From the NCBI RefSeq assembly GCF_000020325.1, contig NC_010730.1, positions 827,501 through 891,500 of the forward strand: a DNA stretch of 64,000 nt. The letters run 5' to 3'. Of this stretch, positions 9,586 to 18,134 are shown piece by piece; the stretch's first letter is position 1; each line of letters begins with the position of its first letter. Source of the stretch: Sulfurihydrogenibium sp. YO3AOP1 (GTDB lineage Bacteria; Aquificota; Aquificia; Aquificales; Hydrogenothermaceae). The translations under genes were made by a program, and so were the position numbers. The notes beneath the pieces were generated by a model, which saw only the letters and a list, made by a program, of their open reading frames with translations, did no database searches and was not told the origin of the DNA.

Positions 9586-9864
9586 GAGAGTGCTTTAAAA
9601 TTTTAACCAAGTCTAAAATTAATTAACCTTTCGATGTCATTCTCCAGTCCTTCGAAGAATCTCCGTCTTTATGACTCTAAAGCGTCATTCTGAGGGTAAG
9701 CGAAGAATCTCCGCCCTTTCTTGCCCATTACCTCTCACTTATTCACTTACTCACCTTTTTTAAGAGAGAAGATCCTTCGGACATACGTCCTCAGGATGAC
9801 GAGCAAAGGTAAAGTTATATTTACATATACATTCTACAACTTACAAAAATTTTAGAACAGCCTC
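9586..9864. repeat. Family A repeat element with terminal inverted repeats (three arms)
   Basis: The 474-bp gap 9471-9944 holds no gene. The element starts with GAGAGTGCTTTAAAATTTT and ends with the inverse CTTACAAAAATTTTAGAACA. Inside are three hairpin arms: 9636-9666, 9684-9712 (GTCATTCTGAGGGTAAGCGA...) and, inverted, 9766-9800 (ending CCTCAGGATGAC). ACATTAGT occurs just outside each end (9577-9584 and 9867-9874), as expected of a target-site duplication; a further ACATTAGT lies farther left, which weakens that reading. Confidence 0.7.
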
Positions 9865-9944
9865 ATACATTAGTCTGAAGAATCTTAGTTTTTTTGATAA
9901 AATAAAAAAATTGGTTAAACTGTCAAACAATAGGAGTTTTATAA

Positions 9945-10730
9945 ATGAATGTTTTGCTTATAGGTGATGTAATCGGTAGAACTGGCAGGAGGGCTGTTAA
10001 GTCAGTCCTTCCTAATTTGATTGAAGAACTAAACATTGACTTTGTTGTTTTAAATGGTGAAAATTTAGCGCATGGAAACGGCATCACAAAATCAGTTTTT
10101 CAAGAAATGATAGAAGTAAAGGTTGATGTTATCACATCAGGAAATCATACCTTTGATAAAAAGGAAGTTTTTGAAATCATTGATGATGAAAGACTTTTAA
10201 GACCTGCAAATTTACCGCCATCTGCACCGGGAAAAGGATTTAATGTATATGAAAAAAATGGCTATAAAGTGGCTGTTATAAACCTAATGGGTAGAGCTTT
10301 TATGGGAATGGTCTTAGATTGTCCGTTTAGAAAGTTTGATGAAATTTATGAGATTATCAAAGATAAGGTAGATTACATTATCGTAGATTTTCATGCTGAA
10401 GCAACATCAGAAAAACAAGCATTTGGCTATTATGTAGATTCAAGAGCTGATATAGTTTTTGGAACCCATACCCATGTACCAACAGCAGATGAAAGATTTT
10501 TACCCGGTGGTACCGCTTTTATATCAGATGTAGGAATGACGGGAGCTTTAGACTCTGTTATTGGCGTTAAGAAAGATGAAATCATAAAAAAATTTATCTC
10601 AGGAATTCCACAAAAGTATGAACCTGCTGAAGGTCAGTTTATTTTTAATGCACTTTATGTTAATCTTAAAGACAGGAATTTAAAAAGAATGCAGATAAAG
10701 GAAGAGGTCGGGAAAGAAGGTAAGGGGTGA
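9945..10730 (+). CDS. YmdB-family metallophosphoesterase
   Basis: 261 residues, the normal length of the family (TIGR00282-type). The two-metal phosphoesterase motifs are all visible: LLIGDVIGRTGRRAV (about 4-18), NGENLAHGNGI (about 38-48), ITSGNHTFDKKE (about 63-74), DFHAEATSEKQAFG (about 149-162) and FGTHTHVPTADE. Characterised members hydrolyse 2',3'-cyclic nucleotides and influence RNA turnover in Bacillus; the physiological substrate here is unknown. The start is ATG behind TAGGAG. It is followed 30 bp later by an aldo/keto reductase on the same strand. Confidence 0.93.
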   Translation: MNVLLIGDVIGRTGRRAVKSVLPNLIEELNIDFVVLNGENLAHGNGITKSVFQEMIEVKVDVITSGNHTFDKKEVFEIIDDERLLRPANLPPSAPGKGFNVYEKNGYKVAVINLMGRAFMGMVLDCPFRKFDEIYEIIKDKVDYIIVDFHAEATSEKQAFGYYVDSRADIVFGTHTHVPTADERFLPGGTAFISDVGMTGALDSVIGVKKDEIIKKFISGIPQKYEPAEGQFIFNALYVNLKDRNLKRMQIKEEVGKEGKG

Positions 10731-10760
10731 AGAATTGAGAATAAAAATAAAGGTGAGAGC

Positions 10761-11777
10761 ATGAATTATAAAAACTTTTTAGATTTACAACTTTCAGAAA
10801 TAGGAATTGGAACATATTTAGGAAATCCTGACCCGATAACCAATGAAAGCTACAAAAATACCATCAAAAAAGGGATAGAGCTTGGCATAAATGTTGTAGA
10901 CACTGCTATAAATTATAGAGATATGGAAAGTGAAAGGGTGATCTCAGAGGTATTGCAGGAAGTAGACAGAAGTAAAGTCATAATCTCTACAAAAGGCGGA
11001 TACTTTCCACGAGACAACAAGCTTAAAATTGACAATATTACAAAATACTTAAAGGAAGAATTTATAGACAAAGGCATTATTACAAAAGATGATATCACAC
11101 CATATGGCAATATACTTACTCCAAAATATATAGATTGGTCGTTTGAAAAAAGCTTAGAAAACCTAAAAACAAGCTATATTGACGTTTATTTTCTTCACAA
11201 CCCAGAAGACCAGCTCCAAATTGTTTCAAAAGAAAAGTTCTATCAAAAAATATGGACAGTTTTTAGATTGTTAGAAGGAAAAGTTAAAGAAGGTAAGTTA
11301 AGATATTACGGTCTTGCAACATGGAACGGCTTTAGAGTAGAAGAAAACCATCCACAGCATCTAAATCTGTATGAAATTTTCAAGATAGCAAGAGAAGTTG
11401 GCGGAGAAAACCATCATTTTAGATTTATTCAGCTACCATATAATATTGCAATGCTTGAAGCGTTTAAACCAAAAAATCAGCCTTACGAAGGAAAATATTA
11501 CTCAACCTTAGAACTTGCCAAAAAGCTTGGAATTTACACATACATTAGTGCTCCTTTACTTCAAAAAAGGGTTTTAAGAAACTTCCCGGAAAATGTAAAA
11601 GAGATGTTTAAAGTAAAAAAGGATGTTCATATTCCTATTCAATTTGTAAGAAGTACCCCATACGTTGGAACTGTTTTAATTGGTATGAGTAAAGTAGAGC
11701 ATCTATTGGAAAATATAGAGATAGAAAATTATCCAAAGCTTGAAGAAAGCGAAATTTTAAATATTATCGAGAAGTGA
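10761..11777 (+). CDS. Aldo/keto reductase
   Basis: 338 residues of the aldo/keto reductase fold. Catalytic tetrad positions can be seen: Asp and Tyr in VDTAINYRDMESERV (about 47-61), Lys in VIISTKGGYFP (about 73-83) and His in VYFLHNPED (about 133-141). It probably reduces a carbonyl with NADPH in the cytoplasm. Compared with short family members it carries an insertion after the Lys motif (about 85-120). The start is ATG behind AAGGTGAG. Physiological substrate cannot be read from sequence. Confidence 0.88.
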   Translation: MNYKNFLDLQLSEIGIGTYLGNPDPITNESYKNTIKKGIELGINVVDTAINYRDMESERVISEVLQEVDRSKVIISTKGGYFPRDNKLKIDNITKYLKEEFIDKGIITKDDITPYGNILTPKYIDWSFEKSLENLKTSYIDVYFLHNPEDQLQIVSKEKFYQKIWTVFRLLEGKVKEGKLRYYGLATWNGFRVEENHPQHLNLYEIFKIAREVGGENHHFRFIQLPYNIAMLEAFKPKNQPYEGKYYSTLELAKKLGIYTYISAPLLQKRVLRNFPENVKEMFKVKKDVHIPIQFVRSTPYVGTVLIGMSKVEHLLENIEIENYPKLEESEILNIIEK

Positions 11778-11812
11778 GACGTAAGACGTGAAACGTGAGA
11801 TGTGAGACGTGA
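11774..11812. repeat. Short irregular repeat of an ACGTGA-like unit
   Basis: Immediately after the aldo/keto reductase stop is a run of short variants of GTGAGACGT/GTGAAACGT. A matching run lies at 28322-28351 and a weaker one near 52650-52675. Neither coding nor an obvious hairpin; recorded as a third repeat type. Confidence 0.5.
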
Positions 11813-11822
11813 TATAAATATT

Positions 11823-11993
11823 GAGAGTGTTCCAAATTTTAACTAAGTTTAAAAATTAAGTCGTCATTCTGAGCGTAAGCGAAGAATCTCCTGTTTTTCT
11901 TTTCAATTCAAAAAATCAAAAGAGGAGATCCTTCGGACGAAAGTCCTTAGGATGACAAGAAAAGGCAAACTTACAAAAATTTTAGAACACTCT
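11823..11993. repeat. Compact family A element with terminal inverted repeats and flanking duplication
   Basis: The clearest unit in the window, 171 bp. Left end GAGAGTGTTCCAAATTTT, right end the inverse AAAATTTTAGAACACTCT. Arm 1 at 11863-11891 (GTCATTCTGAGCGTAAGCGA...) and inverted arm 2 at 11924-11956 (GGAGATCCTTCGGACGAAAG...) flank a 30-bp AT-rich spacer, so the whole unit can fold into one long hairpin. TATAAAT lies on both sides (11813-11819 and 11994-12000), a candidate target-site duplication. The 309-bp gap 11778-12086 otherwise holds only the start of the ctpA leader. Confidence 0.75.
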
Positions 11994-12086
11994 TTATAAA
12001 TGCTTAATATCTTAACCTTTTACTCTTACTTCTCACCTTTCTATGATATACTAAAATTTAATGAAAATTTTAATAAAGGAGCAAAG

Positions 12087-13319
12087 ATGAAGAGCAAGAT
12101 TTCACTCGCAGTAGGAGTAATGTTAATTTTTATCGCCGGCATGAGTTTTGGACTAAACTCAAAAAACCAACCTAAAACAGACTACTCAGATGAAGTTCAA
12201 ATAATAAGAACCTATACAGATGTATTAAAAATCGTTGAAGATAATTATGTAGAACAGCCAAAATCAAAGGATTTATTGTATGGCTCATTAAGAGGTATGT
12301 TGTCATCCTTAGACCCGTACTCAACCTTCTTCACACCAGAAGAGTTTAAAGAGTTTACATCAGAGACTCAAGGAGAGTTTGGCGGTCTTGGTATAGAAAT
12401 AACAATGGAAAATAATAAACTTATCGTTGTTTCTCCTATAGAAGACACTCCTGCATACAAAGCTGGAATAAAGCCCGGAGACTGGATAATAGAAATTGAC
12501 GGCGAGCCTACAGATAAAATGACGATGTTTCAAGCAGTCAAAAAAATGAGAGGACAGCCTGGAACAAAAGTTACATTGACTATTTTCAGAAAAGGAGTAG
12601 ATAAGCCTTTTAAAGTTGAAATAGTAAGAGATATAATCAAAGTAAAAAGCGTTAAAACAAAAGAGCTTGAAAGTGGAAAGATTGGCTATATTAGATTAAC
12701 CCAATTTCAAGAAAACTCAGCTGATGAGTTTGAAAAAGCCTTAAAGCAATTTAAAAACAAAGAAGGCATAATAATAGACTTAAGAAATAATCCCGGTGGT
12801 TTATTGACATCTGCTGTTTCTATAGCAAGCATGCTTATTCCAAAAGGCAAACTTATCGTATACACACAAGGAAGAGACCCTAAGAATAAAGAAGAGTTTT
12901 ACTCAGAATCAGACCCAATAATTCCAAAAGACGTTCCTATTGCTATCCTTGTTAATAAAGGTTCTGCTTCTGCTTCAGAAATCTTGACAGGTGCATTAAA
13001 AGACCATAAAAGAGCTATAATCGTAGGAGATACAACCTTTGGAAAAGCTTCAGTTCAAACATTAATACCTTTACAAGATGGTTCTGGTATAAAGCTTACC
13101 GTTGCTCACTATTACACACCTAATGGAAATCTAATAATGAACAAAGGAATTACTCCGGATATTATTGTTAAAATGACGGAAGAAGAAGAGATGGCAAAAG
13201 CTAAAGCAGAAAGAGAAGCAAAAATAAATGGAAAAGATGAGACAGAAGTAAAAGACCCACAATTGGAAGCTGCAGTTAATGCAATTAAAATTCTAAACTT
13301 TGCTAAAAAAATGAATTAA
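12087..13319 (+). CDS. ctpA: Carboxyl-terminal processing protease (S41 family)
   Basis: About 410 residues from the ATG at 12087, chosen because AAAGGAG precedes it and a hydrophobic signal anchor follows (ISLAVGVMLIFIAGMSFG). The frame extends upstream to 12000 without support. The PDZ domain covers about 85-170 (GLGIEITMENNKLIVV, AYKAGIKPGDWIIEIDG). The S41 core contains GKIGYIRLTQF, DLRNNPGGLL and the Ser/Lys dyad in NKGSASASEILTGALKD and GKASVQT. It processes or degrades proteins in the periplasm. tsaD starts 1 nt after its stop, so the two are co-transcribed. Confidence 0.93.
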   Translation: MKSKISLAVGVMLIFIAGMSFGLNSKNQPKTDYSDEVQIIRTYTDVLKIVEDNYVEQPKSKDLLYGSLRGMLSSLDPYSTFFTPEEFKEFTSETQGEFGGLGIEITMENNKLIVVSPIEDTPAYKAGIKPGDWIIEIDGEPTDKMTMFQAVKKMRGQPGTKVTLTIFRKGVDKPFKVEIVRDIIKVKSVKTKELESGKIGYIRLTQFQENSADEFEKALKQFKNKEGIIIDLRNNPGGLLTSAVSIASMLIPKGKLIVYTQGRDPKNKEEFYSESDPIIPKDVPIAILVNKGSASASEILTGALKDHKRAIIVGDTTFGKASVQTLIPLQDGSGIKLTVAHYYTPNGNLIMNKGITPDIIVKMTEEEEMAKAKAEREAKINGKDETEVKDPQLEAAVNAIKILNFAKKMN

Positions 13320-13320
13320 T

Positions 13321-14334
13321 ATGGTAGTTCTTGGAATAGAAACATCCTGTGATGATACTTCAATAGCGGTATACGACAGTGAAAAAGGTATACCGTCTAA
13401 TGTTGTAACGTCACAACTTATTCATGCTCAATTTGGCGGTGTTTATCCAGAAATCGCAGCAAGGGAACATACAAAAAACTTTTTACCAGTATTAGATAAA
13501 GCCCTAAGAGATGCAAGTATAACCTTATCCGATATAGATGCTATCGCTACCACTTTTATGCCCGGTCTTATAGTTTCTCTTGTTGCAGGTGTTTCCGGTG
13601 CAAAAACTTTGTCTTTTTCTTTAAAAAAACCATTAATCCCGGTTCATCATATAGAAGCTCATATATTTGCAAACTTTATAACAAAAGAAATTGAATATCC
13701 GTTTTTAGCTCTCGTAGTTTCTGGTGGTCATACGGAACTAATTTTAGTTAAAGAATTTGAAGATTATATCTATCTTGGCGGAACCTTAGATGACGCAGTC
13801 GGTGAAGTCTATGATAAAGTAGCAAGGGCTTTAGGTCTTGGATTTCCCGGCGGTCCATTAATTGATAAGTTAGCAAAAGAAGGAAAGGAAGCCATAAAAT
13901 TTCCAAGACCTTTATTAAATGATGAAGAAAATAAGTATAATTTTTCTTTTAGCGGATTAAAATCTGCTGTGATTAGAGAGATTAATAAAGGTATCTATAA
14001 AAAAGAAGATATCACAAAATCTTTTCAAAATGCTGTTGTTGATGTTTTAGTCAAGAAAACAGTTTTAGCATGTAAAGAGTTTGGAATAAATAGAGTTGTT
14101 GTGGCTGGAGGTGTATCTGCAAACTCTCAGTTAAGAGAAGAATTTTTAAATATCAAAGATTTAGAAGTTCATTTTCCGCCTATGCACCTATGCACTGACA
14201 ATGGAGCAATGGTGGCATACACTGGATACAAAAGGTTTAAAGAAAAAGGTATATCAGTATCTCTTGATTTTGAGGCAAAGGCAAGATGCAGAATAGATAA
14301 ATTCCCGCAATTACTTAGAAGCTTTCATGCCTAA
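13321..14334 (+). CDS. tsaD: tRNA N6-adenosine threonylcarbamoyltransferase TsaD
   Basis: 337 residues, the usual length. It transfers threonylcarbamoyl to A37 of ANN-decoding tRNAs. Metal-binding HHIEAH (about 108-113), VSGGHTELIL, the nucleotide-binding DDAVGEVYDKVARALGLGFPGGP, and the C-terminal VAGGVSANSQLR and CTDNGAMVAYTG are all present. The start overlaps the ctpA operon boundary by position (1-nt gap) with no clear Shine-Dalgarno sequence, suggesting translational coupling. Its 3' end overlaps a convergent 27-codon ORF by 24 bp. Confidence 0.97.
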   Translation: MVVLGIETSCDDTSIAVYDSEKGIPSNVVTSQLIHAQFGGVYPEIAAREHTKNFLPVLDKALRDASITLSDIDAIATTFMPGLIVSLVAGVSGAKTLSFSLKKPLIPVHHIEAHIFANFITKEIEYPFLALVVSGGHTELILVKEFEDYIYLGGTLDDAVGEVYDKVARALGLGFPGGPLIDKLAKEGKEAIKFPRPLLNDEENKYNFSFSGLKSAVIREINKGIYKKEDITKSFQNAVVDVLVKKTVLACKEFGINRVVVAGGVSANSQLREEFLNIKDLEVHFPPMHLCTDNGAMVAYTGYKRFKEKGISVSLDFEAKARCRIDKFPQLLRSFHA

Positions 14335-14394
14335 GATTCCTGCAAAAATAACCACTGCAAAAAAGACAAACATAACTGCTAATATAAGTTCCAT
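14311..14394 (-). CDS. Candidate 27-residue single-pass membrane peptide
   Basis: A small ORF too short for standard gene calling. It begins at ATG 14394 with GGAG nine nt upstream (minus strand) and ends at TAA 14311-14313, overlapping the end of tsaD by 24 bp in the opposite direction. The translation is almost wholly one hydrophobic helix (ELILAVMFVFFAVVIFAGIL) followed by a short basic tail (GMKASK), which orients the C-terminus to the cytoplasm. The start signal, codon pattern and composition suit a real small membrane protein, but conservation is not testable here and no family is recognised. Confidence 0.5.
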   Translation of the reverse strand: MELILAVMFVFFAVVIFAGILGMKASK

Positions 14395-14505
14395 TCAAAT
14401 CATCTCCGATATTTTTGTTTTATCTAAATTATAACAAATTCTTATAAAATGATGAGAAGTATGTGAGCTTTGTTGACTATCTTTAAATTCAATTTCAATT
14501 TTTGC

Positions 14506-14713
14506 TGAGGGTGCTGCAAAAAATTTTTGATAAAGATATTATCTTGCCTGTCATTCTGCAGCCGGCGAAGAATCTCCGTTCTTTTACCTCTCACTTACTC
14601 ACTTTCTTTAAAATGAGGAGATCCTTCGGACTAAAGTCTTCAAGATGACGAGCAAAGGTAAAGTTATATTTACATATACATTTTACAGCTTACAAAAATT
14701 TTAGAACACTCTT
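14506..14713. repeat. Family A element between tsaD and pheA
   Basis: In the 399-bp gap 14395-14793. Left end TGAGGGTGCTGCAAAAAATT, right end AAAATTTTAGAACACTCTT. The left arm at 14549-14578 is the GCAGCCGGCGAAGAATCTCC variant; the inverted right arm is at 14615-14648 (GGAGATCCTTCGGACTAAAG...). The tail TAAAGTTATATTTACATATACA is shared with the element at 9586-9864. No gene is seen in the rest of the gap. Confidence 0.7.
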
Positions 14714-14793
14714 CCTAATAAATTGCCAAATTAATTTTTAAAATTTAAAACTGCAAAAAAATACCCTAAAGTTTCCTACTTATTTAAAAAAAC

Positions 14794-15873
14794 CTAATCA
14801 ACCGCCTTAGGATATGAGCCTAAAATCTTGAAAAATGGAACGTTGGATTTTAATTCTTCAAGAGTATTCTTTACTACTTCGTCATCAATATGACCCTCAA
14901 TATCCGTAAAGAAAATGTAATCCCAAGCCTCTTTTTTAGATGGTCTTGATTCTATTTTAGTCATATTTATACCATTTCTATAAAATGGCTCTAAGGCTTT
15001 ATATAACGCACCAACTTCGTTTTTTACAGAAAAAATAAACGTTGTTTTGTCATTTCCTGTTTTGCTTGGTATTTCATTTCCAATGATTAAAAATCTTGTA
15101 TAGTTATAAAGATGCTTATCTATCTTTCTTTCTAAAATGTATAATCCATAAACTTCTGCCGCTGATTCGCTGGCTATTGCTGCAGATTCATAATCATCTT
15201 TTGCCATTTCTGCAGCTTTTGCTGTACTTTCAACTTCTATAAGCTGAACATGTGGCATATTTTTTAGTATCCAATCTCTACATTCTGCTATTGCAAATTT
15301 ATGACTGTAAATTCTTTGAATTTCATTAATGTTTGGATTTATACTCATTAGATGTAAAGAAATTTCTAAAATAACTTCACCTATGATTTTTAAATCATAC
15401 TCTAAAAACATATCGAGAGTATAGTTAACAACTCCCTCTATTGTATTCTCTACCGGAACTACGCCAAAGTCTGCTTTTTTCTTGACTATCTCTTCAAATA
15501 CATCTTTTATTGTTGATACGGGTATATGCTCTACAGAATGTCCAAAGTATTTTAGGCTTGCTTGATGGGTAAACGTTGCCTTTGGTCCAAGATAAACGAC
15601 TTTAATATTCTCTTCTATGCTTCTACAAGCTGAAATTATCTCTCTAAATATATGCTTTACAATATCCGTTGGAAGTGGTCCTTTGTTGAGTTTTTCTAAT
15701 CTATCAAAAATTTCCTTCTCTCTGCTTGGAACGAAGATTGGAAGGTTGTTTGCTTTTTTAATCTCTCCAACTTCTTTAGCTAAGGTTGCTCTTTTATTTA
15801 TAAGCTCTAAAATCTGATTGTCTATACTGTCAATTTCTTGCCGCAAAGCTTTTAGCTTTTCTTGATAATCCAT
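14794..15873 (-). CDS. pheA: Bifunctional chorismate mutase / prephenate dehydratase (P-protein)
   Basis: 359 residues in three domains. The AroQ-type chorismate mutase (about 1-90) has LRQEIDSIDNQILELINKRA. Prephenate dehydratase (about 93-270) has YLGPKATFTHQA, GVVPVENTIEG and the TRFLIIG motif near its end. A regulatory ACT domain (about 280-355) has GALYKALEPFYRNGINMTKI and ESRPSK, consistent with feedback inhibition by phenylalanine. The enzyme converts chorismate to phenylpyruvate. Its start lies directly against the stop of the upstream suhB-like gene, so they form an operon. Confidence 0.96.
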   Translation of the reverse strand: MDYQEKLKALRQEIDSIDNQILELINKRATLAKEVGEIKKANNLPIFVPSREKEIFDRLEKLNKGPLPTDIVKHIFREIISACRSIEENIKVVYLGPKATFTHQASLKYFGHSVEHIPVSTIKDVFEEIVKKKADFGVVPVENTIEGVVNYTLDMFLEYDLKIIGEVILEISLHLMSINPNINEIQRIYSHKFAIAECRDWILKNMPHVQLIEVESTAKAAEMAKDDYESAAIASESAAEVYGLYILERKIDKHLYNYTRFLIIGNEIPSKTGNDKTTFIFSVKNEVGALYKALEPFYRNGINMTKIESRPSKKEAWDYIFFTDIEGHIDDEVVKNTLEELKSNVPFFKILGSYPKAVD

Positions 15874-16647
15874 TTATTTACTACTCCTGACTATATCATA
15901 TAAAACATCGTAAATCTCTTTTCCCCCTGCAATTACATCTCCGGAGGATAGATCTTTTCCCCCTTCAAAATTTGAGTATATGCCGCCTGCTTCTTGAATG
16001 AGTAATACACCTGCTGCTATATCCCAAATTGAAAGCTTCATCTCAAAAAATCCATCAAAAACACCCTCTGCTACTAATGCTAAATCAACTGCTGCGGCTC
16101 CGGGTCTTCTAACTCCTGAAAATGTAATCATTGCTTTTTTTAGCATGTTAAGATAATTATCAAGCTCTGCTACATATCTAAATGGAAAGCCTGTTGACAC
16201 AACTGCCTGCTCGATTGGTCTGTTGGATACTTTTATCTTTTCTCCGTTTAAATAGCTACCTGCTCCTTTTTCCGCCCAGTAAATTTTATCTAACATAGGA
16301 ACGTAGATAACGCCAACTATCGGCTCATTGTTTTGAAGAAGTGCAACCGATACAGCAAAAATCTCAAAGCCACATATGTAGTTTTTCGTCCCATCTAATG
16401 GGTCAACCACCCAAGTAAATTCGCTTTCGCCAAACCTTCCGTCCTCTTCACCAAGAAAAGCATGGTCAGGAAAGTTTTTAAGTATGTGATTTCTTATCCT
16501 TTCTTCTGATAATTTATCAACATATGTTACAAAGTCTTTTATTCCTTTATTCTCTATATCAGATTTTTTTACTTTTTTAAAATTTTCTTTTAAAATTCCC
16601 CCACCAATAAAAGCCGCTTCTTTTGCTACTTCTAAGAATTTACTCAA
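15874..16647 (-). CDS. suhB: Inositol-monophosphatase family phosphatase (SuhB-like)
   Basis: 257 residues. Metal- and phosphate-binding motifs of the family: FLGEEDGRFGES (about 66-77), WVVDPLDGTKNYICG (about 82-96) and the C-terminal LSIWDIAAGVLLIQEAGG. Likely hydrolyses inositol-1-phosphate or a related sugar phosphate; thermophile homologues also act on fructose-1,6-bisphosphate. The start is TTG at 16647, with AAAGGAG upstream deciding it. pheA follows with no gap. Whether it has the SuhB role in transcription antitermination is not visible. Confidence 0.88.
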   Translation of the reverse strand: MSKFLEVAKEAAFIGGGILKENFKKVKKSDIENKGIKDFVTYVDKLSEERIRNHILKNFPDHAFLGEEDGRFGESEFTWVVDPLDGTKNYICGFEIFAVSVALLQNNEPIVGVIYVPMLDKIYWAEKGAGSYLNGEKIKVSNRPIEQAVVSTGFPFRYVAELDNYLNMLKKAMITFSGVRRPGAAAVDLALVAEGVFDGFFEMKLSIWDIAAGVLLIQEAGGIYSNFEGGKDLSSGDVIAGGKEIYDVLYDIVRSSK

Positions 16648-16683
16648 GTTCAGCTCCTTTTAATCTTGGTTTTTAAATGATAG

Positions 16684-16874
16684 TTTTCTAAAATTTTTAT
16701 AAACTTACCTTTTTGTCATCCTGAGGACGTAAGCCCGAAGGATCTCCTCTTTTAAAAAGTAAAAAAAGAGATTCCTCGCTTACGCTCAGAATGACATATA
16801 AGATTATCCTTTCTCTAATGCTTTTCAGTCAACCTTTCACTGTCATCCAGAGGACGTAAGCCCGAAGGAACACC
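16684..16874. repeat. Family A arms between suhB-like gene and pgk
   Basis: The gap begins with a terminal-repeat-like segment, GTTTTCTAAAATTTTTATAA. Arms follow at 16715-16747 (GTCATCCTGAGGACGTAAGC...), 16768-16795 (inverted, ending GCTCAGAATGAC) and 16842-16874 (GTCATCCAGAGGACGTAAGC...). The first and second can pair with each other across an AT-rich spacer. Confidence 0.7.
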
Positions 16875-16923
16875 TATTAAATTTATAAAGATTAATAACT
16901 TCTCACCCCAAAATAATCCAAAC

Positions 16924-18120
16924 TTAACCCTTTCTTGTGATTGCCTCTAAGCAAGGTAGCTGTTTTCCTTCAAGAAGTTCTAAGAATGCACCGCCACCTG
17001 TTGATAGATAGCTTATTTTGTCTACTACACCGGCTTTATGGATTGCGTAGTCTGTATCGCCACCGCCTGCGATTGACAATGCCGGTGATTCTGCTATTGC
17101 ATGAGCAAGTTCAAAGGTTCCCATTTTGAATTTATCTATCTCAAAAACTCCCATAGGTCCGTTCCAAACTATAGTTTGTGCATCTTTTATGATTTCTTTT
17201 ATTAAAACTACCGATGCATGTCCTATATCAAGACCAAGCCAGCCAGATGGTATTTCTTGCCATGCAACTTCAATAACCGGTGTTTGGTCAGAAACAGCTT
17301 GACCACAGATAAAGTCTACCGGTAGATAAAATTTAACGTCCTTTTCTTTAGCTTTTTCTATTATTTCCAATGCTTTATTAATCATTTCCTCTTCAACAAG
17401 AGATGAACCTACTTTGTAGCCAAGAGCTTTTATAAAAGTAAAAGCCATTGCACCGCCGATAAATATTTTATCCACCTTGTCAAGTAAAAACTCTATAACT
17501 CCAAGCTTAGATGAAACCTTAGACCCTCCAAGAAATGCAACTACAGGTCTTTGTGGATTTAATAATGCTTTTTTAAAGTATTCTATTTCTTTCTCAAGCA
17601 AAAATCCCATTACAACAGGTTGGACGTAGTCTTTTATTCCATACATTGAAGCGTGTTTTCTATGACATGTTCCAAATGCATCTATTACATAAATTTCAGC
17701 AAGCTTTGCTAATGCTTTTGCAAATTCTGGATCATTATTTTCTTCTTCTTTATGAAATCTTAAATTTTCCAGTAGAACTATTTCACCTTCTTTCATATTT
17801 AAAACTGTTTTTTCTACATCATCACCTATACAGTCGGGTAAAAATTTAACTTCTTTTCCTACCAATCTTTCTAATCTTTTAGCCACTGGGTATAAAGAAT
17901 ATTTAGGGTCTGGTTTTCCTTTTGGTCTTCCAAGATGTGATGCAAGAATTATTTTTGCATTTCTATCAAGAAGATAATTTATAGTCGGAACAGTTTCTCT
18001 TATTCTTACATCATCTTCAATGTTTCCGTTTTCATCAATTGGCACGTTGTAATCAACTCTAACAAAAACTCTTTTTCCCGCTACGTCAACATCTTTTAAA
18101 GTTAGGTAATTGTCAAACAT
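16924..18120 (-). CDS. pgk: Phosphoglycerate kinase
   Basis: 398 residues, typical single-domain-pair bacterial Pgk. It interconverts 1,3-bisphosphoglycerate + ADP and 3-phosphoglycerate + ATP. N-terminal substrate site: RVFVRVDYNVPID and ILASHLGRPKG; basic patch ENLRFHKEEENN; hinge and nucleotide site: FLGGSKVSSKLGVIEFLL and VWNGPMGVFE; C-terminal SIAGGGDTDYAI and STGGGAFLELLEG. Start is ATG behind GGAGGG. It follows a 115-residue unknown gene by 14 bp and guaB further upstream, all on the minus strand. Confidence 0.97.
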   Translation of the reverse strand: MFDNYLTLKDVDVAGKRVFVRVDYNVPIDENGNIEDDVRIRETVPTINYLLDRNAKIILASHLGRPKGKPDPKYSLYPVAKRLERLVGKEVKFLPDCIGDDVEKTVLNMKEGEIVLLENLRFHKEEENNDPEFAKALAKLAEIYVIDAFGTCHRKHASMYGIKDYVQPVVMGFLLEKEIEYFKKALLNPQRPVVAFLGGSKVSSKLGVIEFLLDKVDKIFIGGAMAFTFIKALGYKVGSSLVEEEMINKALEIIEKAKEKDVKFYLPVDFICGQAVSDQTPVIEVAWQEIPSGWLGLDIGHASVVLIKEIIKDAQTIVWNGPMGVFEIDKFKMGTFELAHAIAESPALSIAGGGDTDYAIHKAGVVDKISYLSTGGGAFLELLEGKQLPCLEAITRKG

Positions 18121-18134
18121 TAAACCCTCCTTTA

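Noticed and set aside
9636-9800. Family A arms considered as a CRISPR array
   Set aside because: Arms alternate in orientation, spacing is irregular and spacers are AT-rich and partly shared between copies.
11863-11956. Family A hairpins considered as ordinary intrinsic terminators
   Set aside because: They lack a U tract after the stem, occur between divergent genes as well as after genes, and come with terminal inverted repeats; a secondary terminator role is possible but not shown.
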